In this document: positions 33,523 to 42,286 of the stretch, one piece after another
Layout of the letters: each line of letters starts with the position of its first letter
Position numbering within the stretch: the first letter of the stretch is position 1
DNA from: a virus
Virus record (IMG/VR): IMGVR_UViG_3300031399_000380
Coordinates: 1-42,387 of that record
Length of the DNA: 42,387 nt
Reading direction: 5' to 3' (one strand)
Notes under the pieces: generated by a model
What the model saw: only the letters and a program-made list of their open reading frames with translations
Databases searched by the model: none
What the model was told of the DNA's origin: nothing
Program-made: the position numbers and the translations under genes

Positions 33523-33973
33523 ATCAATGGATAGAGAGCCAGTGCACGATGCGCCAATGCGCGGTGACGATATCGTGACCGAAGCACGCCGCTGGATCGG
33601 GGCGCGCTGGAGGCATCAGGGCCGCGGGCCGGCCGGTGTGGACTGCATCGGGCTGCTGATCGTGGTCGCAGATGCGCTTGGCGTGCCGCATCACGATGTG
33701 ACGGGCTATGACCGGCGCGCGACCGGCACCAGGCTGCTTGCGGAGTTTGCCCGCGCGCTGAATCCGGTCGCAATGCCCGATGCGCGCCCCGGCGACATCC
33801 TGGTCTTCGCCGAGACGAGCTACCCGTGCCATGCCGGCTTTCTCACCAAACGGCACGGCGTCCCGCATCTCCTGCACGCGCATGCGCTGCGGCGCTGCGT
33901 GCTCGAGGAGCCGCTGATCGAGCCATGGCTGTCGCGCCGGCGCGCGGCCTGGCGCATCCCAGAGGTGGTCTGA
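33512..33973 (+). CDS. NlpC/P60 tail-tip peptidase (GTA g14-like)
   Basis: 153 aa, overlapping the upstream gene by 11 bases. Cysteine peptidase expected to cut peptide links in host peptidoglycan during entry. Catalytic C45 in GVDCIGLL, H107 in CHAGFLT, third residue probably H122 or H124 in LLHAHALRR. An internal ATG (codon 16, before RGDDIVTEARRW) is the start usual for the family, so the first 15 residues may not be translated. Overlaps the next start (TGATG). Confidence 0.93.
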   Translation: MHGESMDREPVHDAPMRGDDIVTEARRWIGARWRHQGRGPAGVDCIGLLIVVADALGVPHHDVTGYDRRATGTRLLAEFARALNPVAMPDARPGDILVFAETSYPCHAGFLTKRHGVPHLLHAHALRRCVLEEPLIEPWLSRRRAAWRIPEVV

Positions 33974-36900
33974 TGGCGGTGCTGGCCATCGCCGGCGCCA
34001 GCGCGCTCGGCAGCACCGCGCTCGGGCTCGGCTGGCAGGCCGGCTGGCTGATCGGCTCGACCGTCGGCTCGCTCCTGTTCGGTCCCGACCAGCCGGATAT
34101 CGAGGGCCCGCGGCTGCGCGATCTTTCCGTGACCTCCTCGGCCTGGGGCGCGCCGATTCCGCTGATCTACGGCACGATGCGCGCCTCCGGCAACGTGATC
34201 TGGGCGCCAGGGATCCGCGAGGAACGCCAAACCCGCAAGGGCGGCGGCAAGGGCGGCGGCGGTCAGCGCCAGACCACCTATGGCTACTACGCCTCCTTCG
34301 CGCTCGGCCTCGCCGAAGGCCCGGCCGGCGACCTCATCCGGATCTGGGCCGATGGCAAGCTCATCCATGATGCGCGCGGCACCAATCCGGACGTGTCGAT
34401 CCCCGGTCTGGAGTTCCGGTTTCACGAGGGCAGCGAGGACCAGCTGCCCGATCCGCTGATCGAGGCCGCGGAAGGCCACGGCCGGACGCCGGCCTTTCGC
34501 GGGCTGGCCTATCTGGTGTTCGAGGATCTGCCGCTGGAAAACTTCGGCAACCGCATCCCCAACATCACCGCCGAGGTGACGTTTAACGCGCAGGACGCCT
34601 ATCCGGCGCTCAAGAGCACCAACCTGCCGGGCGGCCCGCTCGACAGCGTGCTGACGAGCTACGGGGCCACCGACTTTCAGCGCCAGCGCCAGCTGATGCT
34701 GACCCCGGACGGTCTGCGGCTGTTCGATCTGCGCACGCTGGAGGAACTGGCGCAGGCACGGCCCGAGGATATGATTTCCGACGCGCTGGCCGAGGCGTTG
34801 AACCTCTACAAGGACAATTTCGGGTTCGATCACTGCTTCATCGGCGGCGACGGGTATGCCTACACTCAAGTCGGCATCAGCAACACCAAGCCGATCGTGA
34901 AGATCGATCTCGACGCGATGGCGATCGTGGACAGCTTCGGGCGCCGCAGCAGCAGCCTGAGCAACAACGCAGGCGGCTTCGTATCACTCACGACACTCGG
35001 CTGGATGCGCGCGCTCAGCCTGACCGGCCCTGTCGATGTCCTGATCGCCTCGGGGCGCTTCGGCGGCGGGCATGGCTGCGTGCGAGCCGACACCATGGAG
35101 TTCCTCGCCAATCTGCCGCGCATGGGGCCGGGGCCGACGAATGTCGAGAACATCGTTCAGGGGCGTGTGGGCGAGGGCCTCGGCGAGGCGTGGATCCTGC
35201 GCACGTCGAACACCGGCACGGCCAGCACCATTCCCATCGAACGGCTCCGCCTGCGCCCGGGCGCGCCTTTGCCCGTCGTCGAGAATGCCGGGCACTGGTC
35301 TCTCGCGCCGGCCGATATCCACCCCGAGGCGACAGGATTCACACACGAGCCGGCCGGCGCGGTCTACGATCCCGTGGATGACGCGCTGGTCTGGATCAGC
35401 GCGCTTGCGTTTCCGGACGCGCTCGGGGATCTCGCCGGGCGCTATGCGGTCAAATGGCGCCCGGATGACGGGGTGATCTGGGCGACGCGGCTGTCGCTGT
35501 TTGCGTTTTCCACGACACGCAAGGAGAACATGGCCATCGCGAAGTCCCGCACCGAGGGCCGGCGCATGGCCTGGCATCGCGAGCCGCAGGTCAGCCAGGT
35601 CGATCTGCGCACCGGCGCGGAGATCCTGTTCACCAAAGAGTTTGCCGCGGGCAGTATCTTCGGCGGCGGCGAGGCCGCGGGATATGATGCCCGCTCGGAC
35701 ACGCTCACGGGCTATGTGCAGACCGGCTCTGCGGTGACGCGGCTGTTTCTCAACCGCACCGCCGGCGAAGGGGTGACGCCGGGGGCAATCGTCGCGGATA
35801 TCTGCGCCCGCGTCGGGCTGGGGCCGGCCGATATCGATGTGTCCGAGATCAACGCGCCGGTATTCCGGGGCTACGCCATCGGCCGGCAGGGCTCGGCGCG
35901 GTCAGGCATCGAGCCGGTAGCGCAGGCCTTCTCCTTCGATGCCGTCGAATCCGATGACCGGATCCGGTTTGTGCCAAGGGCGCGGGATGCCTGGGACGCG
36001 CCGCTTCTGTCGTCGGACGATCTCGTGCCAGCCCGAGACAGCGGTCGCGTCGTGCAGCTCCAGCGCGTGCAGGAGACCGATCTGCCCGAGCGCATCACTG
36101 TCACCTACCAGGAGGCGGGCCAAGGGACAGGCGGCGACTACAATCAGGGCGCGCAGTCCGCCACGCGGGTCTCGCAGCCCGTCGCCACCATGGGCTCGCG
36201 CGACAAGCGCGACATGGAACTGCCCATGGCACTGGAGGCCACCGAGGCCCGCCGCATCGCCGAACGCCTCATGGCCTCCGCCTGGATCGAGCGCGATGCC
36301 GTTGAGTTTGCCCTTCGGCCGGGGTTTCTGCGTCTTGACCCGACGGATCTGCTGCGCGTGGAGGCGCCGGGTGGGACCGAGGTGGCAGTCCGGCTCACGC
36401 AGATCGAGATCGGCGCAGACTGGGAGCTGCGCGCCAAGGGCGTGCGCCATATCGGATCGGCCTATCTATCCGACGCCATCGGCGCGACCGGCGCCGGGGC
36501 CAGGCCATCGGGCGTGCTGGGCGATGTGCCCTCACGGTGGGTCGTCCCGCAGGTGCCGCTGCTGCGCGATCGCCATGACACAGGCGGCGTCGCCTCGCGG
36601 CAGTATCTCTTTGCCGCCCCGCGCGTCGCCGGGCCCTGGACCGGCCTGTCGCTCTTTCGCTCGCGCGACGGGGCGGACTGGGACATCCCGGCGCGCATCA
36701 GCGATCCGGCGCTGATCGGCACACTGCGCGCAGCGCTTGGCCCACCGCGGTCGCCATGGACATGGGATGATGCCAATGTCGTTGATGCGCGCCTGCGCGA
36801 TCCCGACGGCCAGCTCAGCTCGGTCTCGGACCTGCAGCTGCTCAACGGCCGTAACGCCGCGCTGGTGGTCGATGCGGGTGGCGGGGCCGAGCTGATCCAG

Positions 36901-37485
36901 TTCCGCGATGTCACACCGCTCGGCAATGATATCTACCGGCTCTCGACGCTGCTGCGCGGCCGGCGCGGCTCCGAGGCCCGGCTCGCGCATGCGCCCGGGG
37001 CGGTGATCGTGGTGCTCGAGGACGAAGGCGCGCTCTTCACCGAGCCGCTCGGGCTGGTCGGCCGGCCCTTGCGCTACCGCGGCGTCGGCCGGGGCGAGGC
37101 CTTCGACGAGGCGGACACGGTGACGCAAACCCTGCGCGGCACCGATCTCAAGCCCTACGCCCCGGCGCATGTGACGGGCGCGTGGACGGCGGCTGGCATC
37201 ACCCTGTCCTGGCTGCGGCGCACCCGGATTGGCGGCGACTGGCGCGACGGCACCGGCACCGTGCCCCTCGCCGAGGCCGCGGAGGCCTATGAGGTGGATA
37301 TCCTGAACGATGCCGGGGATGTCGTGCGGGTGCTGGAGACCCCCACGCCACAGGTTCTCTACACCGCAGCAGACGCGGAGGCCGATTTTGGCGCGATCCC
37401 GGACACGCTCACCGTCCGCGTCCATCAGATCAGCGCCGCAGTCGGGCGCGGTTTTCCCGCCACGGTTACAGTGCAGGAGACATGA
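33973..37485 (+). CDS. Tail hub/host-specificity protein (GTA g15-like)
   Basis: 1170 aa from the ATG at 33973; the preceding in-frame DNA belongs to the peptidase gene. Starts with a hydrophobic, glycine-rich segment (AGASALGSTALGLGWQAGWL), followed by DLSVTSSAWGAPIPLIYGTM and TTYGYYASFALGLAEGP, the signatures of tail tip proteins. A central beta-propeller-like part (about 225-570) replaces the TIM-barrel found in GTA g15, and the phage-tail_3-like hub follows (about 570-900; TAGEGVTPGAIVADICARVG). The C-terminal part includes GRRGSEARLAHAPGAVIVVL and a fibronectin-like end. It should trigger adsorption or carry the fibres. Confidence 0.88.
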   Translation: MAVLAIAGASALGSTALGLGWQAGWLIGSTVGSLLFGPDQPDIEGPRLRDLSVTSSAWGAPIPLIYGTMRASGNVIWAPGIREERQTRKGGGKGGGGQRQTTYGYYASFALGLAEGPAGDLIRIWADGKLIHDARGTNPDVSIPGLEFRFHEGSEDQLPDPLIEAAEGHGRTPAFRGLAYLVFEDLPLENFGNRIPNITAEVTFNAQDAYPALKSTNLPGGPLDSVLTSYGATDFQRQRQLMLTPDGLRLFDLRTLEELAQARPEDMISDALAEALNLYKDNFGFDHCFIGGDGYAYTQVGISNTKPIVKIDLDAMAIVDSFGRRSSSLSNNAGGFVSLTTLGWMRALSLTGPVDVLIASGRFGGGHGCVRADTMEFLANLPRMGPGPTNVENIVQGRVGEGLGEAWILRTSNTGTASTIPIERLRLRPGAPLPVVENAGHWSLAPADIHPEATGFTHEPAGAVYDPVDDALVWISALAFPDALGDLAGRYAVKWRPDDGVIWATRLSLFAFSTTRKENMAIAKSRTEGRRMAWHREPQVSQVDLRTGAEILFTKEFAAGSIFGGGEAAGYDARSDTLTGYVQTGSAVTRLFLNRTAGEGVTPGAIVADICARVGLGPADIDVSEINAPVFRGYAIGRQGSARSGIEPVAQAFSFDAVESDDRIRFVPRARDAWDAPLLSSDDLVPARDSGRVVQLQRVQETDLPERITVTYQEAGQGTGGDYNQGAQSATRVSQPVATMGSRDKRDMELPMALEATEARRIAERLMASAWIERDAVEFALRPGFLRLDPTDLLRVEAPGGTEVAVRLTQIEIGADWELRAKGVRHIGSAYLSDAIGATGAGARPSGVLGDVPSRWVVPQVPLLRDRHDTGGVASRQYLFAAPRVAGPWTGLSLFRSRDGADWDIPARISDPALIGTLRAALGPPRSPWTWDDANVVDARLRDPDGQLSSVSDLQLLNGRNAALVVDAGGGAELIQFRDVTPLGNDIYRLSTLLRGRRGSEARLAHAPGAVIVVLEDEGALFTEPLGLVGRPLRYRGVGRGEAFDEADTVTQTLRGTDLKPYAPAHVTGAWTAAGITLSWLRRTRIGGDWRDGTGTVPLAEAAEAYEVDILNDAGDVVRVLETPTPQVLYTAADAEADFGAIPDTLTVRVHQISAAVGRGFPATVTVQET

Positions 37486-38208
37486 ATGAGCACGCCCAAC
37501 CTCGCCATCTCCCATATACAGGCATCACAGGATCAGAAGGAGGTCACCGCGAACGCCGCCTTCGATGCGCTCGATCTCGCAATGACGGAATCGGGCCTTC
37601 TGGATGTCAGCGCCGGCGGCGTCATCACTGTGCCGTCCGCGCAGGCGCGCGGTCTCGTGCGGCTCGTGCTTACGGGCGCGCCCGGCGCCGGCGTCACGGT
37701 CGCCTTCCCGGCCGTGAAGCGCCTTGTCCTTCTGCGCAACGAGGCGGATGCCGTGGCCGTCATCACGCGTGCCGGTGGTGCCGGCGAGACGACGGTCGAG
37801 CCCGGCGATCAGCGCCTCCTCTACCTTTCGGGCGGTGGTGTTCAGCCCGCCGCGCGCGAGATCTACGATTTCGGGTTCGTGTCCATGGCGACACCCGGCC
37901 CGGGCGACGTCATCGGAAAGGTGGTGATGCCGCGCGATGTGCTTTTGCCGGCGGGCCTTAAAGGCGCGGTCGGGCATGTCGATGTGCCGCCCGACGCCGC
38001 GTGGTCGGTGGATGTCACGGTCGACGGGCTTTCCGTCGGCACGATCGGTGTGTCCACCGCCGGTGCCGTCACGTTCGCGACCGCGTCGCCGGATCCGGTG
38101 CAGATCGGCGCCGGATCGGTCGTACGGTTCATCGCGTCGACCGTCTCGTCTCCGGCCGAGACGTCGGTCGCGGGCACGGCCGTCACCTTGCGCGGCGCGG
38201 TGATCTGA
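37486..38208 (+). CDS. Tail fibre protein, DUF2793-like N-terminus
   Basis: 240 aa, starting directly after the hub stop. The start NLAISHIQASQDQKEVTANA resembles the DUF2793 N-terminus that attaches fibres to the tail tip. The middle is beta-rich (LVRLVLTGAPGAGVTVAFPA), with a hydrophilic loop structure like carbohydrate-binding fibres, and the C-terminal third is a Val/Thr-rich beta repeat. Likely part of the receptor-binding apparatus. Confidence 0.75.
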   Translation: MSTPNLAISHIQASQDQKEVTANAAFDALDLAMTESGLLDVSAGGVITVPSAQARGLVRLVLTGAPGAGVTVAFPAVKRLVLLRNEADAVAVITRAGGAGETTVEPGDQRLLYLSGGGVQPAAREIYDFGFVSMATPGPGDVIGKVVMPRDVLLPAGLKGAVGHVDVPPDAAWSVDVTVDGLSVGTIGVSTAGAVTFATASPDPVQIGAGSVVRFIASTVSSPAETSVAGTAVTLRGAVI

Positions 38209-38399
38209 TGCCGCTCTTGTTCACCGCCCTGTTCCTGTCCGGCGACGAGATCGATGTGAACGTGCAACAGTTCCCCGGAGCCTGGATCGACGCCAATGAC
38301 GCGGGCTCTCTCGCGCACTGGCGGGGACAGCCGGCCGGCAATGTCACCGATGGCGATCCTGTCGGGGTGGCCGAAAACCAAAGGGAGACCCTGGAATGA
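38208..38399 (+). CDS. Small hypothetical protein in the fibre operon
   Basis: 63 aa with stop-start overlaps on both sides (TGATG before, ATGA after), which strongly suggests it is translated. Begins with a short hydrophobic stretch (PLLFTALFLSG) and is acidic afterwards. No family recognised; perhaps a fibre chaperone or an accessory fibre part. Confidence 0.65.
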   Translation: MPLLFTALFLSGDEIDVNVQQFPGAWIDANDAGSLAHWRGQPAGNVTDGDPVGVAENQRETLE

Positions 38400-39379
38400 C
38401 CATTCTTGCGGCAACGAGCGAGTTCGACGGCTTTACCGAGCTGCCGGCGCTGTCGGCGCTCATCAGATATACCGACCTGACGGAAAGCGGCCCCAACTCG
38501 CGCGTGGGCAACGCGGTTCTCTATCCGACGCGCGCGCGTCTCGGGTTCACGCCGACGAACGGCGTCTGGCTGCACGCGCGCGTTCTGTCGCGGCAGAGCG
38601 CTAGCGCGCATGACGGACCGTCCTGGATCCTCGGGCTCGAGGACAGCGACGGCAACGTGATCTGCGGTCTGTGGAATCCGAGTTCCGGCTCGCAGGCCGA
38701 CGAGACGTTGTGGTTTCGCACCCATGCCGGTGTCGAGGAAGCTTTCCCGGTCTTCGGAGCGGCCAATATAGATATGTATGTGAAGATCGGCGATCCGGAC
38801 GGGGTCTTTCTGGCCTATATCGACGGGATCCTGCAATTCGTGCACGAGGGTACTCTCAAGCCGGGGACCTCGGAGGTCGTGGCATCGGTGCGGAACGAGG
38901 GCTGTTCGGATCGGACCAACGACTTCTACAATGTGCCTTGGGCCGAGCTGATCGTCGCGGATGTGCCGACCCTCGGATTCAGGCTGCACACCCTGCCTCT
39001 GGTCTCCGACGGCACGCCCGCAGCGTTCGCGGGGTCGGTCGCCAGCATCTCGGGCACCGCGTTTTCGGACGTCGCGGATGCCATGGTCGCGAGCACGGTC
39101 GGGCAGGCGCATGTGTTCAATCTCGCCGACACACCCGCTTTGCCTGCCGACACCGCCATCTTCGGGGTGTCGTTTGTCGCGGCCGCGTTCAGGAGCGGGG
39201 CCTCTCCGGTTCAGCGTTTCGACGGTCGGGCCGGTGCGGATCTGCTGGGATCGCCCGTCGATATCGGTGACGCGCTCGGCGCTGTCCGGTTCTTCTGGGA
39301 TGTGAACCCGGCAACCGGGGTCGCCTGGACGGCCTCGGAGATCGATGCGACGCAGTTCGGGCTCGAGGCGCTCGCGTGA
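38396..39379 (+). CDS. Tail-fibre/receptor-binding protein, probably lectin-like
   Basis: 327 aa. Beta-rich with aromatic and polar loops; residues 1-185 resemble a concanavalin-like sandwich (RLGFTPTNGVWLHARVLSRQ, WILGLEDSDGNVICGLWNPS, LAYIDGILQFVHEGTLKPG) and residues 200-327 a second beta domain that also occurs in other fibres (VNPATGVAWTASEIDATQFG at the end). I infer the fold from the strand pattern only. The last codons overlap the GTG of the next gene. Confidence 0.65.
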   Translation: MTILAATSEFDGFTELPALSALIRYTDLTESGPNSRVGNAVLYPTRARLGFTPTNGVWLHARVLSRQSASAHDGPSWILGLEDSDGNVICGLWNPSSGSQADETLWFRTHAGVEEAFPVFGAANIDMYVKIGDPDGVFLAYIDGILQFVHEGTLKPGTSEVVASVRNEGCSDRTNDFYNVPWAELIVADVPTLGFRLHTLPLVSDGTPAAFAGSVASISGTAFSDVADAMVASTVGQAHVFNLADTPALPADTAIFGVSFVAAAFRSGASPVQRFDGRAGADLLGSPVDIGDALGAVRFFWDVNPATGVAWTASEIDATQFGLEALA

Positions 39380-39918
39380 CCGACGATGCCGGGATCCGGA
39401 AATCCACGGCGTTCGTGGTGGCGGGTCTGGACACCGAAGGCAGATCCGCCGTGCGCAAGTCCACGGCCCATGTGGTGGCGGGGCTGGCAACGGAAGGCAA
39501 AACCGCCATTCGCCAGTCCGCGGCGTTCGTGGTCGCAGGTCTGGCAACAGCCACGACCTCCGCCATCCGGAAGGCGTCGGGCCATGCACTTGTTCGGGAC
39601 ATCTCGGACCTCTCGGGCGACATGTTCGGCTTCAAGGATCGGCCGGTCTACCGCGCCGGCACGGTCATGCCTTTTCTGGACTTCGGGGACGGGGCGGGGT
39701 TCAGCGTCACCATTCCGCGGGCGCAGGCCGGGACCTGGACGCTGATGATCTACCGACCGGACGACACGTTCACCGAGGACGTGATCCCGCTCTCGGCCGG
39801 GATCAATGCGCTCGGGCTGTCGGGGCATGCCAATCAGGTGATGCTGTTTCCCGGTGCGTTGGACAGCGCGACGCGCGACCACATCCACGCGGTGGCGCGC
39901 AACCGCGCCGCGATTTGA
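39376..39918 (+). CDS. Tail-fibre accessory protein with 19-residue repeats
   Basis: 180 aa, GTG start (GTGA overlap). The N-terminal 65 residues are three tandem 19-residue repeats and a partial fourth: IRKSTAFVVAGLDTEGRSA, VRKSTAHVVAGLATEGKTA, IRQSAAFVVAGLATATTSA, IRKASGHALV. The rest (about 68-180) is a beta-rich domain (YRAGTVMPFLDFGDGAGFS, TWTLMIYRPDDTF). The repeats probably form a rod or a docking segment. Function otherwise unknown. Confidence 0.65.
   Translation: MTDDAGIRKSTAFVVAGLDTEGRSAVRKSTAHVVAGLATEGKTAIRQSAAFVVAGLATATTSAIRKASGHALVRDISDLSGDMFGFKDRPVYRAGTVMPFLDFGDGAGFSVTIPRAQAGTWTLMIYRPDDTFTEDVIPLSAGINALGLSGHANQVMLFPGALDSATRDHIHAVARNRAAI
39394..39564. repeat. 57-bp tandem repeats, three copies plus a partial fourth
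   Basis: Copies at 39394-39450, 39451-39507 and 39508-39564, then about 30 bases of a fourth. They are similar but not identical at the DNA level (for example TCCACGGCGTTCGTGGTGGC, TCCACGGCCCATGTGGTGGC, TCCGCGGCGTTCGTGGTCGC), so the repeat is old enough to have diverged and keeps the protein period of 19 residues. Confidence 0.85.
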
Positions 39919-40039
39919 GCTGGGTTGCGGCCCGGATGCACGCGCATCTCCGTCCGTCGCCCGGTCCGCGGCGACCGGGACGGGGCTCGCGTCGCCAGCC
40001 GGAGTATTCCGGTACCATGCATCACCACAGGGAGGCGGG

Positions 40040-40348
40040 ATGCCCGACCGCGACAGCATTTCCAATCAGATCATCCAGGCCCTGCGCGAGCACGGGTTGG
40101 CCGCGGCCATCGGCGTGTGGTTCAGCCTCATTGCCGGGCTCGCCGCGGCCGTGACGCGCAAGGCGTTCACCAACGAGGCGCTGCTGCACAAACTCGAGCA
40201 GGAGCTCGAGTCCGAGCGCCTGCGCATCGAGAAGCGCCGCGACGAGGACCGCCGCATCGATCACGACCGGCTCGAACGCATCGAGCGCGACATCCACGAC
40301 ATGCGCAACCTGATGTTCGCCGCCTTCCAGCGCAAGAACGACGACTGA
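40040..40348 (+). CDS. Membrane protein with coiled coil, possible holin
   Basis: 102 aa from the ATG at 40040, which has GGGAGG 6-9 bases upstream. One hydrophobic segment (about 20-38, AAAIGVWFSLIAGLAAAV) and then a long charged coiled coil (LHKLEQELESERLRIEKRRD, then HDRLERIERDIHDMRNLMFA). Located just before the endopeptidase, so a holin or lysis-regulating role is plausible. A single membrane segment with a long cytoplasmic coil is unusual for a holin. Confidence 0.7.
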   Translation: MPDRDSISNQIIQALREHGLAAAIGVWFSLIAGLAAAVTRKAFTNEALLHKLEQELESERLRIEKRRDEDRRIDHDRLERIERDIHDMRNLMFAAFQRKNDD

Positions 40349-40475
40349 CAGCGCGCGCTCCGTGCACCGGAGCGCAACGCGACAGCTTCAAACCACCGAC
40401 AGCACAAATCCCAACTCTGCTGCCCCTCCGGCGGCAGCAGATCCCGTATGTCCGCAAACCCCAAGGAGACCCCAC

Positions 40476-41156
40476 ATGGCCGATCCCATCCGCAGCTTTC
40501 GCCATTTCCGCGATGTGCCGGACCAGCTCTGGCGCTGGCCCGACTTCTCGCCCGCCGAGATCGCCTGTCGTGGCACCGGGCAGCTGAAGCTGCAACCTGA
40601 GGCGCTGGACACCCTGCAGGCGCTCCGCGACCGGCTGGGCAAGCCGCTGATCGTGCGCTCCGCCTATCGCTCGCCGGAACACAACAGGGCTGTCGGCGGG
40701 GCCAGGGCCTCCAAGCACATGGATGGCACCGCCTTCGATATCGCCATGGCGAACCACGATCCCACGGCCTTCGAGGTAGCAGCCCGCGAGGTCGGGTTCC
40801 GCGGCTTCGGATACTATCCGCGCTCAGGGTTCATGCATGTCGATCTGGGGCCGGCGCGGTCCTGGGGCGACGCGTTTCCGAAACGGGCGACGCCGTTTGC
40901 CGCCGAGACCCCGCCCGCGCGCGAGGTCCTGGCGCAAAGCCGGACGCTGAAGGGCACGGGTGCGGCGGGGGCGGCCACCGTCGGGGCTGCCGGTGTCGAG
41001 GTCGCGGAGGAGGTCATAGCCGAGGCGCAGGGCGCCGTCCTGCCGCTGGTGCCGTATCTCGACACGCTTCGCTGGGTGTTCATAGCGCTGGCGCTCGGCG
41101 GGATCGGGATCGCCGTCTGGGCGCGCGTCGATGACTGGCGCAAGGGGCGGCGGTGA
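40476..41156 (+). CDS. Peptidase M15A endolysin with C-terminal membrane segment
   Basis: 226 aa, GGAG before the ATG. Zinc DD-peptidase of the M15_3 type that should cut peptidoglycan cross-links at lysis. Ligands H81 and D88 in SKHMDGTAFDI and H121 in FMHVD are all present; FSPAEIACRG at the start is the family motif. An Ala/Gly linker (150-180) leads to a C-terminal membrane segment (about 196-215, LRWVFIALALGGIGIAVWA) and a basic end. There is no N-terminal signal, so the tail anchor may keep the enzyme at the inner membrane. Its stop overlaps the next start. Confidence 0.9.
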   Translation: MADPIRSFRHFRDVPDQLWRWPDFSPAEIACRGTGQLKLQPEALDTLQALRDRLGKPLIVRSAYRSPEHNRAVGGARASKHMDGTAFDIAMANHDPTAFEVAAREVGFRGFGYYPRSGFMHVDLGPARSWGDAFPKRATPFAAETPPAREVLAQSRTLKGTGAAGAATVGAAGVEVAEEVIAEAQGAVLPLVPYLDTLRWVFIALALGGIGIAVWARVDDWRKGRR

Positions 41157-41413
41157 TGTGGGGCAGCCTGATGGCCGGAATCCTTGCCCGGCCATGGGCG
41201 CGGAAGGCGGCAGGTTTTGCCCTCGCCGGGCTCACCATCGCCCTCTTTCTTCTCAACCTTCGCCGGACGGGTGAGCGCGCGGGTCGCGCCGCGGAACGGC
41301 TCGACACACTGGAGCGCAGCCATGCCATTCACCGCCAGATGCTGGATGCAGCCGCAAACCGCCCTCGGGATCGCGACGCTCTTCTTGAGCGCCTGCGCCG
41401 GGGTCGGTTCTGA
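41156..41413 (+). CDS. i-spanin (Rz-like), inner-membrane subunit
   Basis: 85 aa from the ATG at 41156 (a GTG one codon earlier overlaps the previous stop). One N-terminal membrane segment (about 18-34, AAGFALAGLTIALFLLN), then a charged coiled-coil-like region (RTGERAGRAAERLDTLERSH). Together with the lipoprotein gene inside it, this has the structure of Rz/Rz1, which fuses inner and outer membranes in the last step of lysis. Confidence 0.7.
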   Translation: MWGSLMAGILARPWARKAAGFALAGLTIALFLLNLRRTGERAGRAAERLDTLERSHAIHRQMLDAAANRPRDRDALLERLRRGRF

Positions 41414-41576
41414 CACCTCGCCCAGCGGCTGTCCGCCGGTGGTGGTGTACAGCCAGGCCGAGCAATCGCGACTGGCAAGCGAGATCGCCGCGCTGCCGGA
41501 AGACACTCTGATCATCGACTGGCTGGCGGATTATGCCGTTCTGCGCGACCAGGCGCGGGCCTGCACAGGCCGATGA
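41322..41576 (+). CDS. o-spanin (Rz1-like) lipoprotein, overlapping the i-spanin gene
   Basis: 84 aa in a different frame, starting inside the i-spanin gene. ATG at 41322 has GGAG 7 bases upstream; a second ATG at 41346 would give a shorter signal. The signal ends in the lipobox LSAC (ATLFLSACAG), so the mature protein should be lipid-anchored in the outer membrane. A short proline motif (GCPPVVVY) follows and the rest is a helix (AEQSRLASEIAALPEDTLII). Overlapping genes of this type are usual for spanins. Confidence 0.75.
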   Translation: MPFTARCWMQPQTALGIATLFLSACAGVGSDTSPSGCPPVVVYSQAEQSRLASEIAALPEDTLIIDWLADYAVLRDQARACTGR

Positions 41577-41634
41577 GCTGGAACCGCCGTTCGGAATTGT
41601 GGCGCGGGCGCCCGGTTGCGGCTATTGTCGGGCG

Positions 41635-42000
41635 ATGAACAGGGACGACGAAAAGCGCATCGCGGCGAAGCTGGCCAGGATCATGGCCATGCTCTGCGTG
41701 CGCAACACGCATCTTGAGACCATCCATGCCGGCATGTCTCCGATTACAAGAACTGGCGATTATTCGGACGTGTTTGTCGTGGATGCCGATGGCCGGCGTA
41801 TTCTCTGGACGGACGTGTCACATATCAACGAGGATGAAATGCGCGACCTGATGCGCGATATCGTCAACCGCCTGTACACATTCCATCTCTGCGCTGACGA
41901 TCCCAAGCTCCAGGCACAGATCGAGCGCTGGATGGGTGTCTCGTCGAAATGGGACGAGCCGGAAATCGATCCCAGGATGATCAGTCGCAGCGCTGAATAA
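41635..42000 (+). CDS. Hypothetical protein
   Basis: 121 aa from the ATG at 41635; the upstream in-frame part runs through the o-spanin gene and is not expected to be translated. Helix (DDEKRIAAKLARIMAMLCVR), a beta part (YSDVFVVDADGRRILWTDVS) and a C-terminal helical part (DDPKLQAQIERWMGVSSKWD). No domain recognised. It follows the lysis genes and may be the last phage gene or an added moron. Confidence 0.65.
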   Translation: MNRDDEKRIAAKLARIMAMLCVRNTHLETIHAGMSPITRTGDYSDVFVVDADGRRILWTDVSHINEDEMRDLMRDIVNRLYTFHLCADDPKLQAQIERWMGVSSKWDEPEIDPRMISRSAE

Positions 42001-42148
42001 CGCTGCAATGCATCGACCGCGACCGCTGTGGTTTCGCCACCGAAGGCGCGGGCCTGTCATCACCCGCGGCAAGCCCACTGATATTCAACTGGACTATGCG
42101 CGCCCATCGCGCCTGTTGTCGTCCTGACCGACGCAAGGAACGCCCGCC

Positions 42149-42286
42149 ATGAAACCCAAGCACCCCGACATCACCGTCGAACTCGCTGGCCATGACGGCA
42201 ATGCCTTTTCCGTTCTCGGCCGCTGCCGCAAGGCGGCGCAGGAGGTCGGCCTGCCTGAGGCCCGCATTCCCCAAGTAAATCTATGA
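42149..42286 (+). pseudogene. Small conserved protein, 3' truncated at a junction
   Basis: Reads 45 codons from an ATG with AAGGAA upstream: MKPKHPDITVELAGHDGNAF, then SVLGRCRKAAQEVGLPEARI, and PQVNL before TGA. The first 40 residues resemble a small bacterial/phage protein of about 65-90 residues (VxLxGxDGNAFxILG...A...AG) that normally continues after this point. The last codons come from the AT-rich DNA that begins near 42270-42280, so the gene seems cut by an insertion or recombination. Confidence 0.55.

Noticed and set aside
39919-40039. Possible gene between the repeat protein and the lysis genes
   Set aside because: The frames here are continuations of overlapping shadows; the only good ribosome site is the one before 40040.
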